NCBI RefSeq assembly: GCF_025398335.1
Contig: NZ_JAODOO010000015.1
Span: forward strand, 43,314-107,313
Reading direction: 5' to 3'
Length of the DNA stretch: 64,000 nt
Origin: Clostridium sp. CX1
Lineage (GTDB): Bacteria > Bacillota > Clostridia > Clostridiales > Clostridiaceae
Position numbers and translations under genes: made by a program. Positions 51,842-61,397 of the stretch are shown here, one piece after another. Under the pieces are notes generated by a model. That model made no database searches. It had not been told where the DNA came from and worked only from the letters and a program-made list of their open reading frames with translations. Position 1 is the stretch's first letter; every line of letters begins with the position of its first letter.

Positions 51842-54800
51842 GTGGGATTAAAATTTATATACGGAAGAGCAGGCAGTGGTAAAAGCCATTATTGTTTAAA
51901 TAGTATAAAAAAGAGAATAGAAGAGGGGTGTACTGATCCTCTAATACTCTTAGTGCCGGAGCAGTTCTCCTTTCAAGCTCAGAAAAACCTTATAAAGGCC
52001 GTTGGAGAAGAAGGAATGCTTAAAGCGCAGGTTCTGAGTTTTAAAAGAATGGCTCACATTGTCTTCAACGAGGTAGGAGGACTAACTAGACAGCATATAA
52101 ACAATGCAGGGAAAAGTATGCTTATTCATAGAATAATGGAGCAAAACAATGATAAATTTAAAGTTTTTTCAAAGGCAGCTAAAAAGCAAGGGTTTATTAC
52201 TACAGTTTCTGATATTATAACTGAATTTAAAAGATACAATATAACCACAGATACTCTAAAGAGCACTGCAGAGAGGATAGAAAATCAATATTTGAGAAAT
52301 AAGCTTGAGGATATAACTTTAATCTTTAATCAGTTTGAAAAAACACTGCATGAAAAATACATAGATGAAGAAGACGAGTTAACCATGCTAATAGAGAAGT
52401 TGGATAAGTGTCCTATATTTGATGAAGCAGAAATTTGGGTAGATGAGTTTTCTAGCTTTACACCACAACAATATTGTATTTTGGAAAAACTTTTAAGGAA
52501 GGCTAAGAGAGTTAGCATAACTCTATGTGAAGATGATTTAACAAAGGATGGTGTAGTAGATAACACTGATGTATTTTCTCAAACTAAAATCACTGAAAAA
52601 AGGCTTTTAGAACTAGTGAAAAATAATAATGTAAAATATGAAAAACCCTTAGCTTTAAAATGTAGTCCTTGTTATAGATTTAAAGATAGCAATGAACTTC
52701 AGCATTTAGAAGCTCACCTATTTTCTTATCCTTATAAAGCTTGCAAAGGAGAAACTGCGGATATACATATCCTTAAAGCTTTAAATAAATATGTTGAGAT
52801 AGAGGAAACAGCAAGGGATATAGTTACTCTTTGCAGGGATAAAGGATTTAGATTTAAAGACATTGCAGTGGTAAGTGGTGACCTAGATGGCTATGAGAGT
52901 TTAGTTAGAGCAGTATTTAGAGAATACAATATACCCTACTTTATAGATAAAAAAAGGGAAATAGACCATAACCCAATTGTAGTGCTAATAATATCAGCTG
53001 TAGAAATATTAGCTAGAAACTGGTCTTATGAATCTGTATTTAGATACCTTAAAACTGGACTATTAAACTTAGAAAATGAAGAAATAGACATTTTGGAGAA
53101 CTATGTGCTTTCCAATGGTATTAAAGGTAACAGATGGACCTTGGAGGAAAAATGGGATTTTAGATTGAATTATGGTTTTGAAGATGATGAACTATCTCAG
53201 TCTGAAGAGGAATTTTTAGCAAGAATAAATACTATAAGAGAAAAAGTAAGAGAGCCTCTTATAAATCTAGGTCTCAGTATAAAGGGCAGAAAAAGAGGCA
53301 GAGAGAGTTGTGAAGGTTTATATAGATTTTTATGTAACCTAGGCATTCCGGAAAAGGTTCAAGGTTGGATTGAAGAATTTAAGGAAGCTGGAGAGCTTGA
53401 TAAGGCAAATGAATATAACCAAATATGGGATATAGTAGTTGATATGCTGGATCAAATAGTGGAGATTGTTGGAGATGAAATTGTAAGTGTTGATCTATTT
53501 TCAAAAATTCTTTCTACAGGCTTTAAAGAATATGAGATAGGCGTAATTCCACCTGCTATTGATCAGGTTCTTGTAGGAAGTGTTACAAGGTTAAAAAGTC
53601 ATGAGATAAATGCTCTTTATATAATTGGAGTAAATGATGGAGTTTTTCCAGCAGTAATTCCTGCAGAAGGAGTGCTTTCAGACAGTGATAGAGAGGGCTT
53701 AAGAGAAAGAGGATTGGAAATTGTAAAGGATACAAAAAGCAGAGCTTTTGAAGAACAATTTTTAGTTTATACCACATTAACAATGAGCAGTAAATATTTA
53801 AAGTTAAGTTATCCAATAGGAGACGAAGACGGTAAAACTAAAAGACCATCCATTGTAATATCAAGACTAAAAAAGATATTTCCAGACTTAAAAGAGGAAA
53901 GCAGCTTAATGGAAAAAAATGATGACTACGATATTATGAGAGCTATAGCTGGTCCGAAAGCTACCTTTAGTCAGTTTGTGTCAAGCCTTAGGAAGAATAG
54001 AGAGGGAAGTTATATAACCCCTCTATGGCTTGAGGTTTATAGATGGTATAGAAATCATGAGGAATGGAGTGATAACCTTCAAAGGGTATTAAGTGGCTTT
54101 AATTACAAAAACGAAGCAGAGATCTCAGATACTAAAAAGGTGAGAAAACTTTACGGCAAACATATGAATATAAGTGTTTCGAGACTTGAAAAATTTGTAG
54201 AATGTCCCTTTGAATATTTTATACAATACGGACTTAAGGCAAAGGAGAGAAAGGTCTATAGTTTAACGTCACCAGATTTAGGAAGTTTCATGCATAACAT
54301 ACTTCAGAATTTCTCATCTCAGCTTAAAGAAGAGGAATTAGACTGGAATGATATAAATAGGCAATGGTGTGAAGAGAAAGTTTCAGTAATTGTAAATGAA
54401 AGTTTAAGAAAAATTCCAGGGTCAATACTTAATAGTTCAAAAAGATACGGTCATGTTACTAATGGTTTAAAAAGAATACTTACTAGGTCAGTATGGCTTA
54501 TTACAGAGCACATAAAAAGAGGAGGGTTTACACCTGTTGGCTATGAGCTATCCTTTGGTAACTCAGGGGACTTTCCTCCTATTTCTGTAGAACTTCACTC
54601 AGGAGAAGTTGTTAGTCTTATTGGTAGAGTGGATCGAGTTGATAATATGAAGGAAGAAGCCGCTACCTACTTAAGAATAATAGACTATAAATCAGGAGCT
54701 AAAGAATTTAAGCTATCTGATGTATACTATGGTTTCCAAATGCAACTCTTGATATATTTAGATGCTATACTTACAGAACTTGAAGAAAGAATAGATAAGG

Positions 54801-55294
54801 AAGCTCTACCAGGGGGGATTTTTTACTTTAAGCTAGATGATCCAATACTAAAAGTAAATGGGGAGTTATCAGATAATGAAATAGAAGAAAGAATAATGAA
54901 AAGTTTAAAGATGAACGGTCTTTTGCTAGATAACCTAGAGGTTATAAGAGAAATGGATAAGGAGCTAGAAAAAAGTTCAGATATTATACCGGTAACAGTA
55001 AAAAAAGATGGGACAATTTCAAAATCTAAATCTTCTGTGGCTACCTTAGAACAGTTTCAGCTTTTAAGAAAGTATGTTAAAGATACTATTGCTTCTCTTT
55101 GCGAAGAGATACTAGAAGGAAACATAGATTTAAGTCCTTGCAAGAGTAAAAATAGAGATTCTTGTAAGTACTGTGTATATTCAGCCATATGTCAGTTTGA
55201 TACATCCATCAGGGGTAATAAGTATAGGGTTCTGAATGAAAAAAGTGATGAAGAGATATGGCAGAAGATTGAAGAAAAAGTTAGTGATAAATAA
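51842..55294 (+). CDS. addB: AddB, ATP-dependent helicase/nuclease subunit B
   Basis: The B subunit of the AddAB recombination nuclease that processes double-strand breaks and reads Chi sites. It has 1150 residues with Walker A GRAGSGKS (8-15), inactivated helicase-like motifs, and a C-terminal RecB-type nuclease domain (YLRIIDYKSGAKEFKLSDVY holds the D-x-K catalytic motif). The iron-sulfur staple cysteines are in VECPFEYFIQYG and at Cys1108, Cys1111 and Cys1117 (CX2CX5C), the same spacing as in B. subtilis AddB. GTG start after GGGAGG. The partner addA, normally immediately downstream, is not here. Confidence 0.93.
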   Translation: MGLKFIYGRAGSGKSHYCLNSIKKRIEEGCTDPLILLVPEQFSFQAQKNLIKAVGEEGMLKAQVLSFKRMAHIVFNEVGGLTRQHINNAGKSMLIHRIMEQNNDKFKVFSKAAKKQGFITTVSDIITEFKRYNITTDTLKSTAERIENQYLRNKLEDITLIFNQFEKTLHEKYIDEEDELTMLIEKLDKCPIFDEAEIWVDEFSSFTPQQYCILEKLLRKAKRVSITLCEDDLTKDGVVDNTDVFSQTKITEKRLLELVKNNNVKYEKPLALKCSPCYRFKDSNELQHLEAHLFSYPYKACKGETADIHILKALNKYVEIEETARDIVTLCRDKGFRFKDIAVVSGDLDGYESLVRAVFREYNIPYFIDKKREIDHNPIVVLIISAVEILARNWSYESVFRYLKTGLLNLENEEIDILENYVLSNGIKGNRWTLEEKWDFRLNYGFEDDELSQSEEEFLARINTIREKVREPLINLGLSIKGRKRGRESCEGLYRFLCNLGIPEKVQGWIEEFKEAGELDKANEYNQIWDIVVDMLDQIVEIVGDEIVSVDLFSKILSTGFKEYEIGVIPPAIDQVLVGSVTRLKSHEINALYIIGVNDGVFPAVIPAEGVLSDSDREGLRERGLEIVKDTKSRAFEEQFLVYTTLTMSSKYLKLSYPIGDEDGKTKRPSIVISRLKKIFPDLKEESSLMEKNDDYDIMRAIAGPKATFSQFVSSLRKNREGSYITPLWLEVYRWYRNHEEWSDNLQRVLSGFNYKNEAEISDTKKVRKLYGKHMNISVSRLEKFVECPFEYFIQYGLKAKERKVYSLTSPDLGSFMHNILQNFSSQLKEEELDWNDINRQWCEEKVSVIVNESLRKIPGSILNSSKRYGHVTNGLKRILTRSVWLITEHIKRGGFTPVGYELSFGNSGDFPPISVELHSGEVVSLIGRVDRVDNMKEEAATYLRIIDYKSGAKEFKLSDVYYGFQMQLLIYLDAILTELEERIDKEALPGGIFYFKLDDPILKVNGELSDNEIEERIMKSLKMNGLLLDNLEVIREMDKELEKSSDIIPVTVKKDGTISKSKSSVATLEQFQLLRKYVKDTIASLCEEILEGNIDLSPCKSKNRDSCKYCVYSAICQFDTSIRGNKYRVLNEKSDEEIWQKIEEKVSDK

Positions 55295-55306
55295 TAATTA
55301 AAAAAC

Positions 55307-55342
55307 TTAGCCTGTATTCACTGGGGAGAGAATACAGGCTAA
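55307..55342 (+). terminator. Terminator of addB
   Basis: A perfect 13-bp stem, TTAGCCTGTATTC (55307-55319) with GAATACAGGCTAA (55330-55342). Confidence 0.8.
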
Positions 55343-55708
55343 ATTATTTAGAATAGGGTTTTAAGTACTATACAGTACTTAAAGCTTGGAGGTGATAGGG
55401 AAAATTAAGAAAAGCTATGTGGGGGTAATATATACAAAATAATAGAGTATTGCAAATAAAATATTAATGCTTAAGTTAGTCTTCCACTAATAACCTAAAA
55501 TTATTTCTTTATATATTTAGTATATGAAAAATCAGATTTTTGGTGATTAAATTATTATAATAATTTTTTAAAAGTTTTTTGATAATTTGAAATATTTTTA
55601 AAATAACTGGAGGAAAATTAAGTAATATATAGAATTTATAGTATATCTTAAGTATTATTCTGATTCCTTTAGAATATATATAATGGATTGAAAATAGGGG
55701 GGATTTTA
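55343..55708. other. Intergenic region upstream of the liv operon
   Basis: AT-rich. A hairpin AAGTACT-ATAC-AGTACTT lies at 55363-55380 with a GGAGGTG just after it and no convincing ORF. I looked for a T-box or leucine-type attenuator and did not find the T-box core sequence. The liv promoter cannot be placed with confidence. Confidence 0.4.
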
Positions 55709-56872
55709 ATGAAAAAAAATCTATTAAAGGTGATTGCAGTTTTAGCAATCACAGGTTTGGCAAGCACTTTTGCAGGATGTTCAACTAGTACAAGTTCCTC
55801 AGCCGGTGGAGGAGGGGAGATAAAGATAGGAACCTTTGGCCCATACACCGGAGACGCTGCTACAGATGGTACCCAAGCACGGGATGGAGCAATGCTTGCA
55901 GTAGAACAAATAAATAAAAAAGGTGGAGTAATTGGAAAGCAAATCAAGCTAGTTGCAATGGATGATCAAGCTAAGGCGCCTGAGGCAATGAATGTGGTTA
56001 CTAAGATGATACAGCAGGAAAAGGTATCTGCATTAGTAAGTGGTTCTTATAGCACTCCAAGTAAAACGGTGGCACCGGTAGTACAACAAAATAAAATACC
56101 TATGGTTGTTGCATATGCTGTAAATCCTGCAATAACTGAGGGCGGAAACTATATATTTAGAACTATATATGCAGGACCAGCACAGGGAGCTGCTATGGCA
56201 GAATATGCAGTTAAAGAAAAAAATCTAAAGAAAGTAGCAGTACTTAATGTAAATAATGACTACGGTAATACAAATGCAGAAGGTTTTACGAATCAGATTA
56301 AGAAACTTGGTGGAGAGGTAGTTATCAGTAGAAATTTTGTAGATGGAACAAAAGATTTTAAGGCATTGCTTACAGCAGTAAAGGAAAAGAACCCAGAAGC
56401 AATATATATAGGTTCCTATTATAATGAGGCTGCTCAAATTTGTACTCAGGCAAAGCAGTTAGGAATAGCAGTACCTATCTTTGGTTCTGATGGATTTGAT
56501 TCTCCAAAGTTAACTGAACTTGGCGGAAAGAATGTAGAAGGTGTAGTATTTACAACTCCATTCTTTAGAGAAGAGCCAAGACCTATGGTACAGGATTTTA
56601 TAAAGGCTTATAAGGAAAAGTTTGATAAAGAGCCAGATATGCTTTCAGCTCAAGCTTATGATTCAGTACTTGTGCTTGCAGATGCTATAAAGAGAGCAAA
56701 TAGTACAGATAAAGAAGCTATAAGAAAAGCTCTTTCAGAAACAAAGGGTTTTGAAGGAGTTACAGGAAAAATTTCTTTTGATGAAAAGAACGAAGTTATC
56801 AAACCAGTTATACTTAGCAGAGTAGAAAATGGAAAATTTGTTTATGTAAAGAGTCAGGAATACACTAAATAG
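55709..56872 (+). CDS. livK: Branched-chain amino acid ABC transporter substrate-binding lipoprotein
   Basis: An extracellular binding protein of about 387 residues with lipobox TFAGC (Cys24), a Ser/Gly linker, then a type I periplasmic-binding fold (IKIGTFGPYTGDAATDGTQA, ALVSGSYSTPSKTVAPVVQQ, AYAVNPAITEGGNYIFRTIY, LSAQAYDSVLVLADAIKR). It delivers Leu/Ile/Val or a similar amino acid to the LivHMGF complex encoded directly after it. A TTG at 55688 is open, but AGGGGGGA sits between it and the ATG at 55709, which begins a classical lipoprotein signal. Confidence 0.93.
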   Translation: MKKNLLKVIAVLAITGLASTFAGCSTSTSSSAGGGGEIKIGTFGPYTGDAATDGTQARDGAMLAVEQINKKGGVIGKQIKLVAMDDQAKAPEAMNVVTKMIQQEKVSALVSGSYSTPSKTVAPVVQQNKIPMVVAYAVNPAITEGGNYIFRTIYAGPAQGAAMAEYAVKEKNLKKVAVLNVNNDYGNTNAEGFTNQIKKLGGEVVISRNFVDGTKDFKALLTAVKEKNPEAIYIGSYYNEAAQICTQAKQLGIAVPIFGSDGFDSPKLTELGGKNVEGVVFTTPFFREEPRPMVQDFIKAYKEKFDKEPDMLSAQAYDSVLVLADAIKRANSTDKEAIRKALSETKGFEGVTGKISFDEKNEVIKPVILSRVENGKFVYVKSQEYTK

Positions 56873-56923
56873 AGTACAGATAGGATATATGCTTAGAAAT
56901 AAAGGTTGATTTTACAGGTATAG

Positions 56924-56970
56924 TTTAATGGGGAATGAAGGAGATTTTTCATACTTTATTCCCCATTAAA
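56924..56970 (+). terminator. Intra-operon hairpin between livK and livH
   Basis: A perfect 13-bp stem, TTTAATGGGGAAT (56924-56936) with ATTCCCCATTAAA (56958-56970), placed just before the livH ribosome binding site. It probably causes partial termination or protects the livK mRNA end so the binding protein is made in excess. Confidence 0.6.
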
Positions 56971-56983
56971 AAGGGGGGAGTAT

Positions 56984-57868
56984 ATGTTTTTTCAGCAGCT
57001 TTTTAATGGAATAACCGTTGGTAGTGTTTACGTACTAATAGCTATAGGTCTCACAATGATCTATGGGGTATTAGAATTGCTCCATTTTGCTCATGGTGTA
57101 GTTTACATGGCTGGAGCCTTTGCAGCAGTAAGCTGCATTACTTTACTTCACAGCAGCATATTTATTGCAGTAATTGCTGCTATGATTGTATCAGCCTTTT
57201 TTGGATGGCTAATAGAATTTTTTGCATATAAACCGGTAAGAAATTCACCTAAGATTACTGCATTGATAAGCGGTATTGGAATGGCTATAGTTTTGGAAAA
57301 TGTATATAGAATTATTTATGGATCTCAAACAAGAGCCTTTCCACAAGAGGGGATAGCTCCCATAAAAACCTATAATATTTCACAGTGGGTTTCTATAACA
57401 AACTATCAAATATACATAATGGTAGTTGCAGCAGTACTTGTTATTATTCTTCATCTATACTTAAAAAAGACCAAAAGTGGAATAGCAATGAGGGCTGTAT
57501 CCATGGATTTTGATGCTTCTAGCTTAATGGGCATAAGTGTAAATAAGGTCATATCTGTAACCTTTATAATAGGCTCTGCTTTAGCTGGAGTTGCTGGAAC
57601 CTTAGTTGCTTTGTATTTTAATGCAGTGTATCCTTCCATGGGCTCTATGCCTGGAATGAAGGCTTTTGCTATCGTTGTACTAGGCGGACTTGGAAGTATA
57701 CCAGGAACAATTATCGGTGGACTTTTTCTTGGTATAGTTGAATCCTTTGCAGATGGATATCTAGGAAACTTTATTGTAGGCAAGGATGCTTTTGCCTTCA
57801 TTATTTTGATTCTAGTTCTTCTTATTAAACCATCAGGGATCTTTGGTAAGAAGATAGAGAAAGTGTAG
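56984..57868 (+). CDS. livH: Branched-chain amino acid ABC transporter permease LivH
   Basis: One of two permease subunits, 294 residues with about eight membrane segments: FNGITVGSVYVLIAIGLTMI at the start, then MAGAFAAVSCITLL and the transmembrane/EAA-like region ALAGVAGTLVALYFNAVYPS followed by AIVVLGGLGSIPGTIIGG. AAGGGGGGAG precedes the ATG. livM follows after 10 bp. Confidence 0.93.
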   Translation: MFFQQLFNGITVGSVYVLIAIGLTMIYGVLELLHFAHGVVYMAGAFAAVSCITLLHSSIFIAVIAAMIVSAFFGWLIEFFAYKPVRNSPKITALISGIGMAIVLENVYRIIYGSQTRAFPQEGIAPIKTYNISQWVSITNYQIYIMVVAAVLVIILHLYLKKTKSGIAMRAVSMDFDASSLMGISVNKVISVTFIIGSALAGVAGTLVALYFNAVYPSMGSMPGMKAFAIVVLGGLGSIPGTIIGGLFLGIVESFADGYLGNFIVGKDAFAFIILILVLLIKPSGIFGKKIEKV

Positions 57869-57878
57869 GTGACAATTC

Positions 57879-58778
57879 ATGGATATACTTAACTCTTACT
57901 TTATCAATGTATTAGTGGTAGCAGGAATATACGTAATACTATCATTAGGATTAAACCTAACCATAGGTTTTGCGGGACAAGTTTCTTTAGGACACGCAGC
58001 CTTTTATGCTATCGGTGCTTATACTGCAGCTATATTATCTTCTAAGTTTGGTTATTCCATATGGATGACTCTTCCTATTGCAGCAGTGGTTACCTGGGTT
58101 ATTGGTGCATTATTAGGCTTGCCAAGTCTCAGAGTTAAAGAAGATTTTCTGGCAGTAGTAACAATGGGACTTGGTCTCATAATTCAATCTCTAGTGTTAA
58201 ATTTAAAAATAACTGGAGGACCAATGGGAATTGGAAACATAAAGCCAGTGTCATTATTTAATCATAGCTTGGGAATGTTTGGATTTTTTGTTTTTGAAGT
58301 TGCTCTTATAGTAATTCTTATCTTTGTTATGAAGAGAATGGTTAACTCTAGATTTGGAAGGGCACTAATTGCTATAAGAGAGGATGAAACTGTAGCAGAT
58401 ACCCTTGGAATTAATACCACTAAATATAAGGTTTTAGCCTTTGCAATAGGTGCTATGTATGCAGGAATTGCAGGTACTCTTTTTGCTCATTATTTTACTT
58501 ATGTAAGTCCAGACAGCTTTGGATTCATGGAGTCAGCAACAATATTGAGTATGGTGGTGATAGGTGGCTTAGGAAGTATAAAAGGTTCTATAATTGGAGC
58601 GGTAATTTTAAGTATGGCACCAGAACTTTTGAGAGGACTTAAGGATTATAGAATACTTATTTATGGCTTGCTTATGGTTATGATGATGAGATATAGGCCT
58701 CAAGGACTTTTTGGAGATAATTCATTATTTAAGTTAAAGAGAAAAAAGGTTAGTGGCAATGTTAGTAAGGAAATGTAG
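57879..58778 (+). CDS. livM: Branched-chain amino acid ABC transporter permease LivM
   Basis: The second permease subunit, 299 residues with about eight membrane segments: LGLNLTIGFAGQVSLGHAAF, LPSLRVKEDFLAVVTMGLGL, the LivM block TLGINTTKYKVLAFAIGAMY and SMVVIGGLGSIKGSIIGAVI. The length is typical of the short Gram-positive form. TAGGTGAC precedes the ATG. A 9-bp inverted repeat (58793-58826) separates it from livG. Confidence 0.92.
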   Translation: MDILNSYFINVLVVAGIYVILSLGLNLTIGFAGQVSLGHAAFYAIGAYTAAILSSKFGYSIWMTLPIAAVVTWVIGALLGLPSLRVKEDFLAVVTMGLGLIIQSLVLNLKITGGPMGIGNIKPVSLFNHSLGMFGFFVFEVALIVILIFVMKRMVNSRFGRALIAIREDETVADTLGINTTKYKVLAFAIGAMYAGIAGTLFAHYFTYVSPDSFGFMESATILSMVVIGGLGSIKGSIIGAVILSMAPELLRGLKDYRILIYGLLMVMMMRYRPQGLFGDNSLFKLKRKKVSGNVSKEM

Positions 58779-58792
58779 AGTTAAATGAAGAA

Positions 58793-58826
58793 AGAAACTC
58801 TATTTTAAAGCCAGCTCAGAGTTTCT
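58793..58826 (+). repeat. Inverted repeat between livM and livG
   Basis: AGAAACTCT (58793-58801) pairs with AGAGTTTCT (58818-58826). Weak possible attenuator or mRNA processing site. Confidence 0.4.
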
Positions 58827-58849
58827 AATTAATATTTAGAGGTGATTTA

Positions 58850-59638
58850 ATGGCTATATTAGAAACAAAAAATGTTACTAAGAGTTTTGGTGGTTTATGT
58901 GCGGTATCGGAGGTAGATTTTCATATAGATGAAAAGGAAATTGTAGGCCTTATAGGACCTAATGGTGCAGGAAAGACCACTTTTTTTAATATTATTTCCG
59001 GCTTGTATACACCTACTTCTGGAGAAGTTTTTATCAATGGAGAAAAAACTACTGGTATTAAGCCCTATAAAATAGCTTATAAGGGTGTAGCTAGAACCTT
59101 TCAAAATATTAAGCTTTTTGGCAATGTATCTGTGCTTGATAACGTGAAGATGGCAAGATATACAAGATCAAAGGCCGGTGTTTGGAATGCTATATTAAAG
59201 CCCAAGTGGGTAATTAAGGAGGAGGAGGATATTACAGATAAGAGTATAGAACTTTTAAAATTTGTAGGACTTGAACAGTATAAGGATGAAATATCAAAAA
59301 ACCTTTCCTATGGAAACCAAAGAAAGCTTGAGATAGCAAGAGCATTAGCTAACGAACCTAGTCTTTTATTACTCGACGAGCCTACTGCTGGAATGAACAT
59401 AGAAGAAACTAAGGGAATGATGAACTTAATTCGTGCTATAAGAAGTGGAGGTATTTCTGTATTAGTTATAGAGCACAATATGAATTTGGTTATGAATGTA
59501 TCTGATAGGGTAGTGGTTTTAAATCACGGCATTAAGATTGCAGATGGAAAACCAGAAGAAGTAGCAGGTAATCCAGAAGTTATAGAAGCCTATCTAGGCA
59601 AGGAGGTAGATGAAAGTGCTTTTAGTTCAGAATGTTAA
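58850..59638 (+). CDS. livG: Branched-chain amino acid ABC transporter ATP-binding protein LivG
   Basis: The first ATPase subunit, 262 residues. Walker A GPNGAGKTTFFN, Q-loop GVARTFQNIKLF, signature LSYGNQRKLEIARAL, Walker B LLLLDEPTAGMN and H-loop VIEHNMNLVM. The C-terminal KIADGKPEEVAGNPEVIEAY tail is the LivG type. TAGAGGTGATT precedes the ATG. Its 3' end overlaps livF, whose ribosome binding site lies within it. Confidence 0.94.
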   Translation: MAILETKNVTKSFGGLCAVSEVDFHIDEKEIVGLIGPNGAGKTTFFNIISGLYTPTSGEVFINGEKTTGIKPYKIAYKGVARTFQNIKLFGNVSVLDNVKMARYTRSKAGVWNAILKPKWVIKEEEDITDKSIELLKFVGLEQYKDEISKNLSYGNQRKLEIARALANEPSLLLLDEPTAGMNIEETKGMMNLIRAIRSGGISVLVIEHNMNLVMNVSDRVVVLNHGIKIADGKPEEVAGNPEVIEAYLGKEVDESAFSSEC

Positions 59639-60326
59639 AACTTACTATGGGAATATACAGGCACTAAAGGAAGTATCTTTAGAAATTAGAGAGGGAGAAA
59701 TTGTCACACTGATAGGTGGAAATGGAGCAGGGAAGACCACTACACTAAAGACTATAGCAGGACTGTTAAGACCAAGAGAGGGAAAAATAATCTTTAATTC
59801 GAAGGATATAACAGGAATTCCTGCCCATAAGGTGGTTTCAGAATCAGTTGTTTTAGTGCCAGAAGGAAGAAGAGTTTTTTCTAAGCTTACAGTAGAGGAA
59901 AATCTGCAGATAGGAGCTTATTGCAGAAAGGAAAAAAAGAACAAACTGGTAAATGAAATAAAAGAAATATACAATATATTCCCTAGACTTGAAGAAAGAA
60001 AAAAACAGTATGCAGGAACTTTAAGTGGTGGGGAACAGCAGATGCTTGCAATAGGAAGAGGGCTTATGGCAAAGCCTAAGTTGCTGCTTTTAGATGAGCC
60101 TTCTATGGGGGTGGCACCTATAGTTGTGAAGGAGATATTTCAGGTTATTAAAAAAATAAATCAAGAATTAAGAACTACAGTTTTTCTAGTGGAGCAGAAT
60201 GCAAAAATGGCACTAGCTATAGCGGATAGAGGATATGTTTTAGAGACTGGAAAAATTACGCTCCAGGGAACTACAGAAGAATTGAAGGAAAGTGAAGAGG
60301 TAAAAAGGGCATATTTAGGAGTATAA
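59616..60326 (+). CDS. livF: Branched-chain amino acid ABC transporter ATP-binding protein LivF
   Basis: The second ATPase subunit, about 236 residues. Walker A GGNGAGKTTTLK, VLVPEGRRVFSKLTVEENL, signature LSGGEQQMLAIGRGL, Walker B LLLLDEPSMGVAP and H-loop VEQNAKMALAIADR. AGGAGG at 59601-59606 lies only three bases before the ATG at 59610 but nine before the GTG at 59616, so I favour the GTG. The difference is two residues. Translational coupling to livG is expected. Last gene of the operon. Confidence 0.92.
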   Translation: MLLVQNVKTYYGNIQALKEVSLEIREGEIVTLIGGNGAGKTTTLKTIAGLLRPREGKIIFNSKDITGIPAHKVVSESVVLVPEGRRVFSKLTVEENLQIGAYCRKEKKNKLVNEIKEIYNIFPRLEERKKQYAGTLSGGEQQMLAIGRGLMAKPKLLLLDEPSMGVAPIVVKEIFQVIKKINQELRTTVFLVEQNAKMALAIADRGYVLETGKITLQGTTEELKESEEVKRAYLGV

Positions 60327-60405
60327 AGCAGAGAATATAACAACTAAAAAATAAATTAGGATGTATATTAAAAATGAGTTTAAAAAAGGTTGAAAATGCT
60401 CATGC

Positions 60406-61182
<777 letters not shown>

Positions 61183-61397
61183 TGAACCACACCCTATTTA
61201 TCTTTATATATTTAGTTTATCAATTTATCATTAGGCTGTGACAATAAATTGATTTATAATTTGTATAAAAAATTGAAGGATATTTTCTTAAAAAGGTTGA
61301 ATAAAGTCAGGTGATGATAAACAATATACTTATAAGCAATGATGAGACACTAAAAAATAGAATACAAACTGCTTTTATAGAGATTGGGGGCAAGTTG

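Noticed and set aside
55388..55438. 16-codon ORF after GGAGGTG upstream of livK
   Set aside because: Very short, with no conserved leader-peptide codon run and no linked attenuator.
55343..55708. T-box or amino-acid riboswitch upstream of the liv operon
   Set aside because: I looked for the T-box core and antiterminator features and for lysine or glycine-like cores. None are present. Only a small hairpin is seen.
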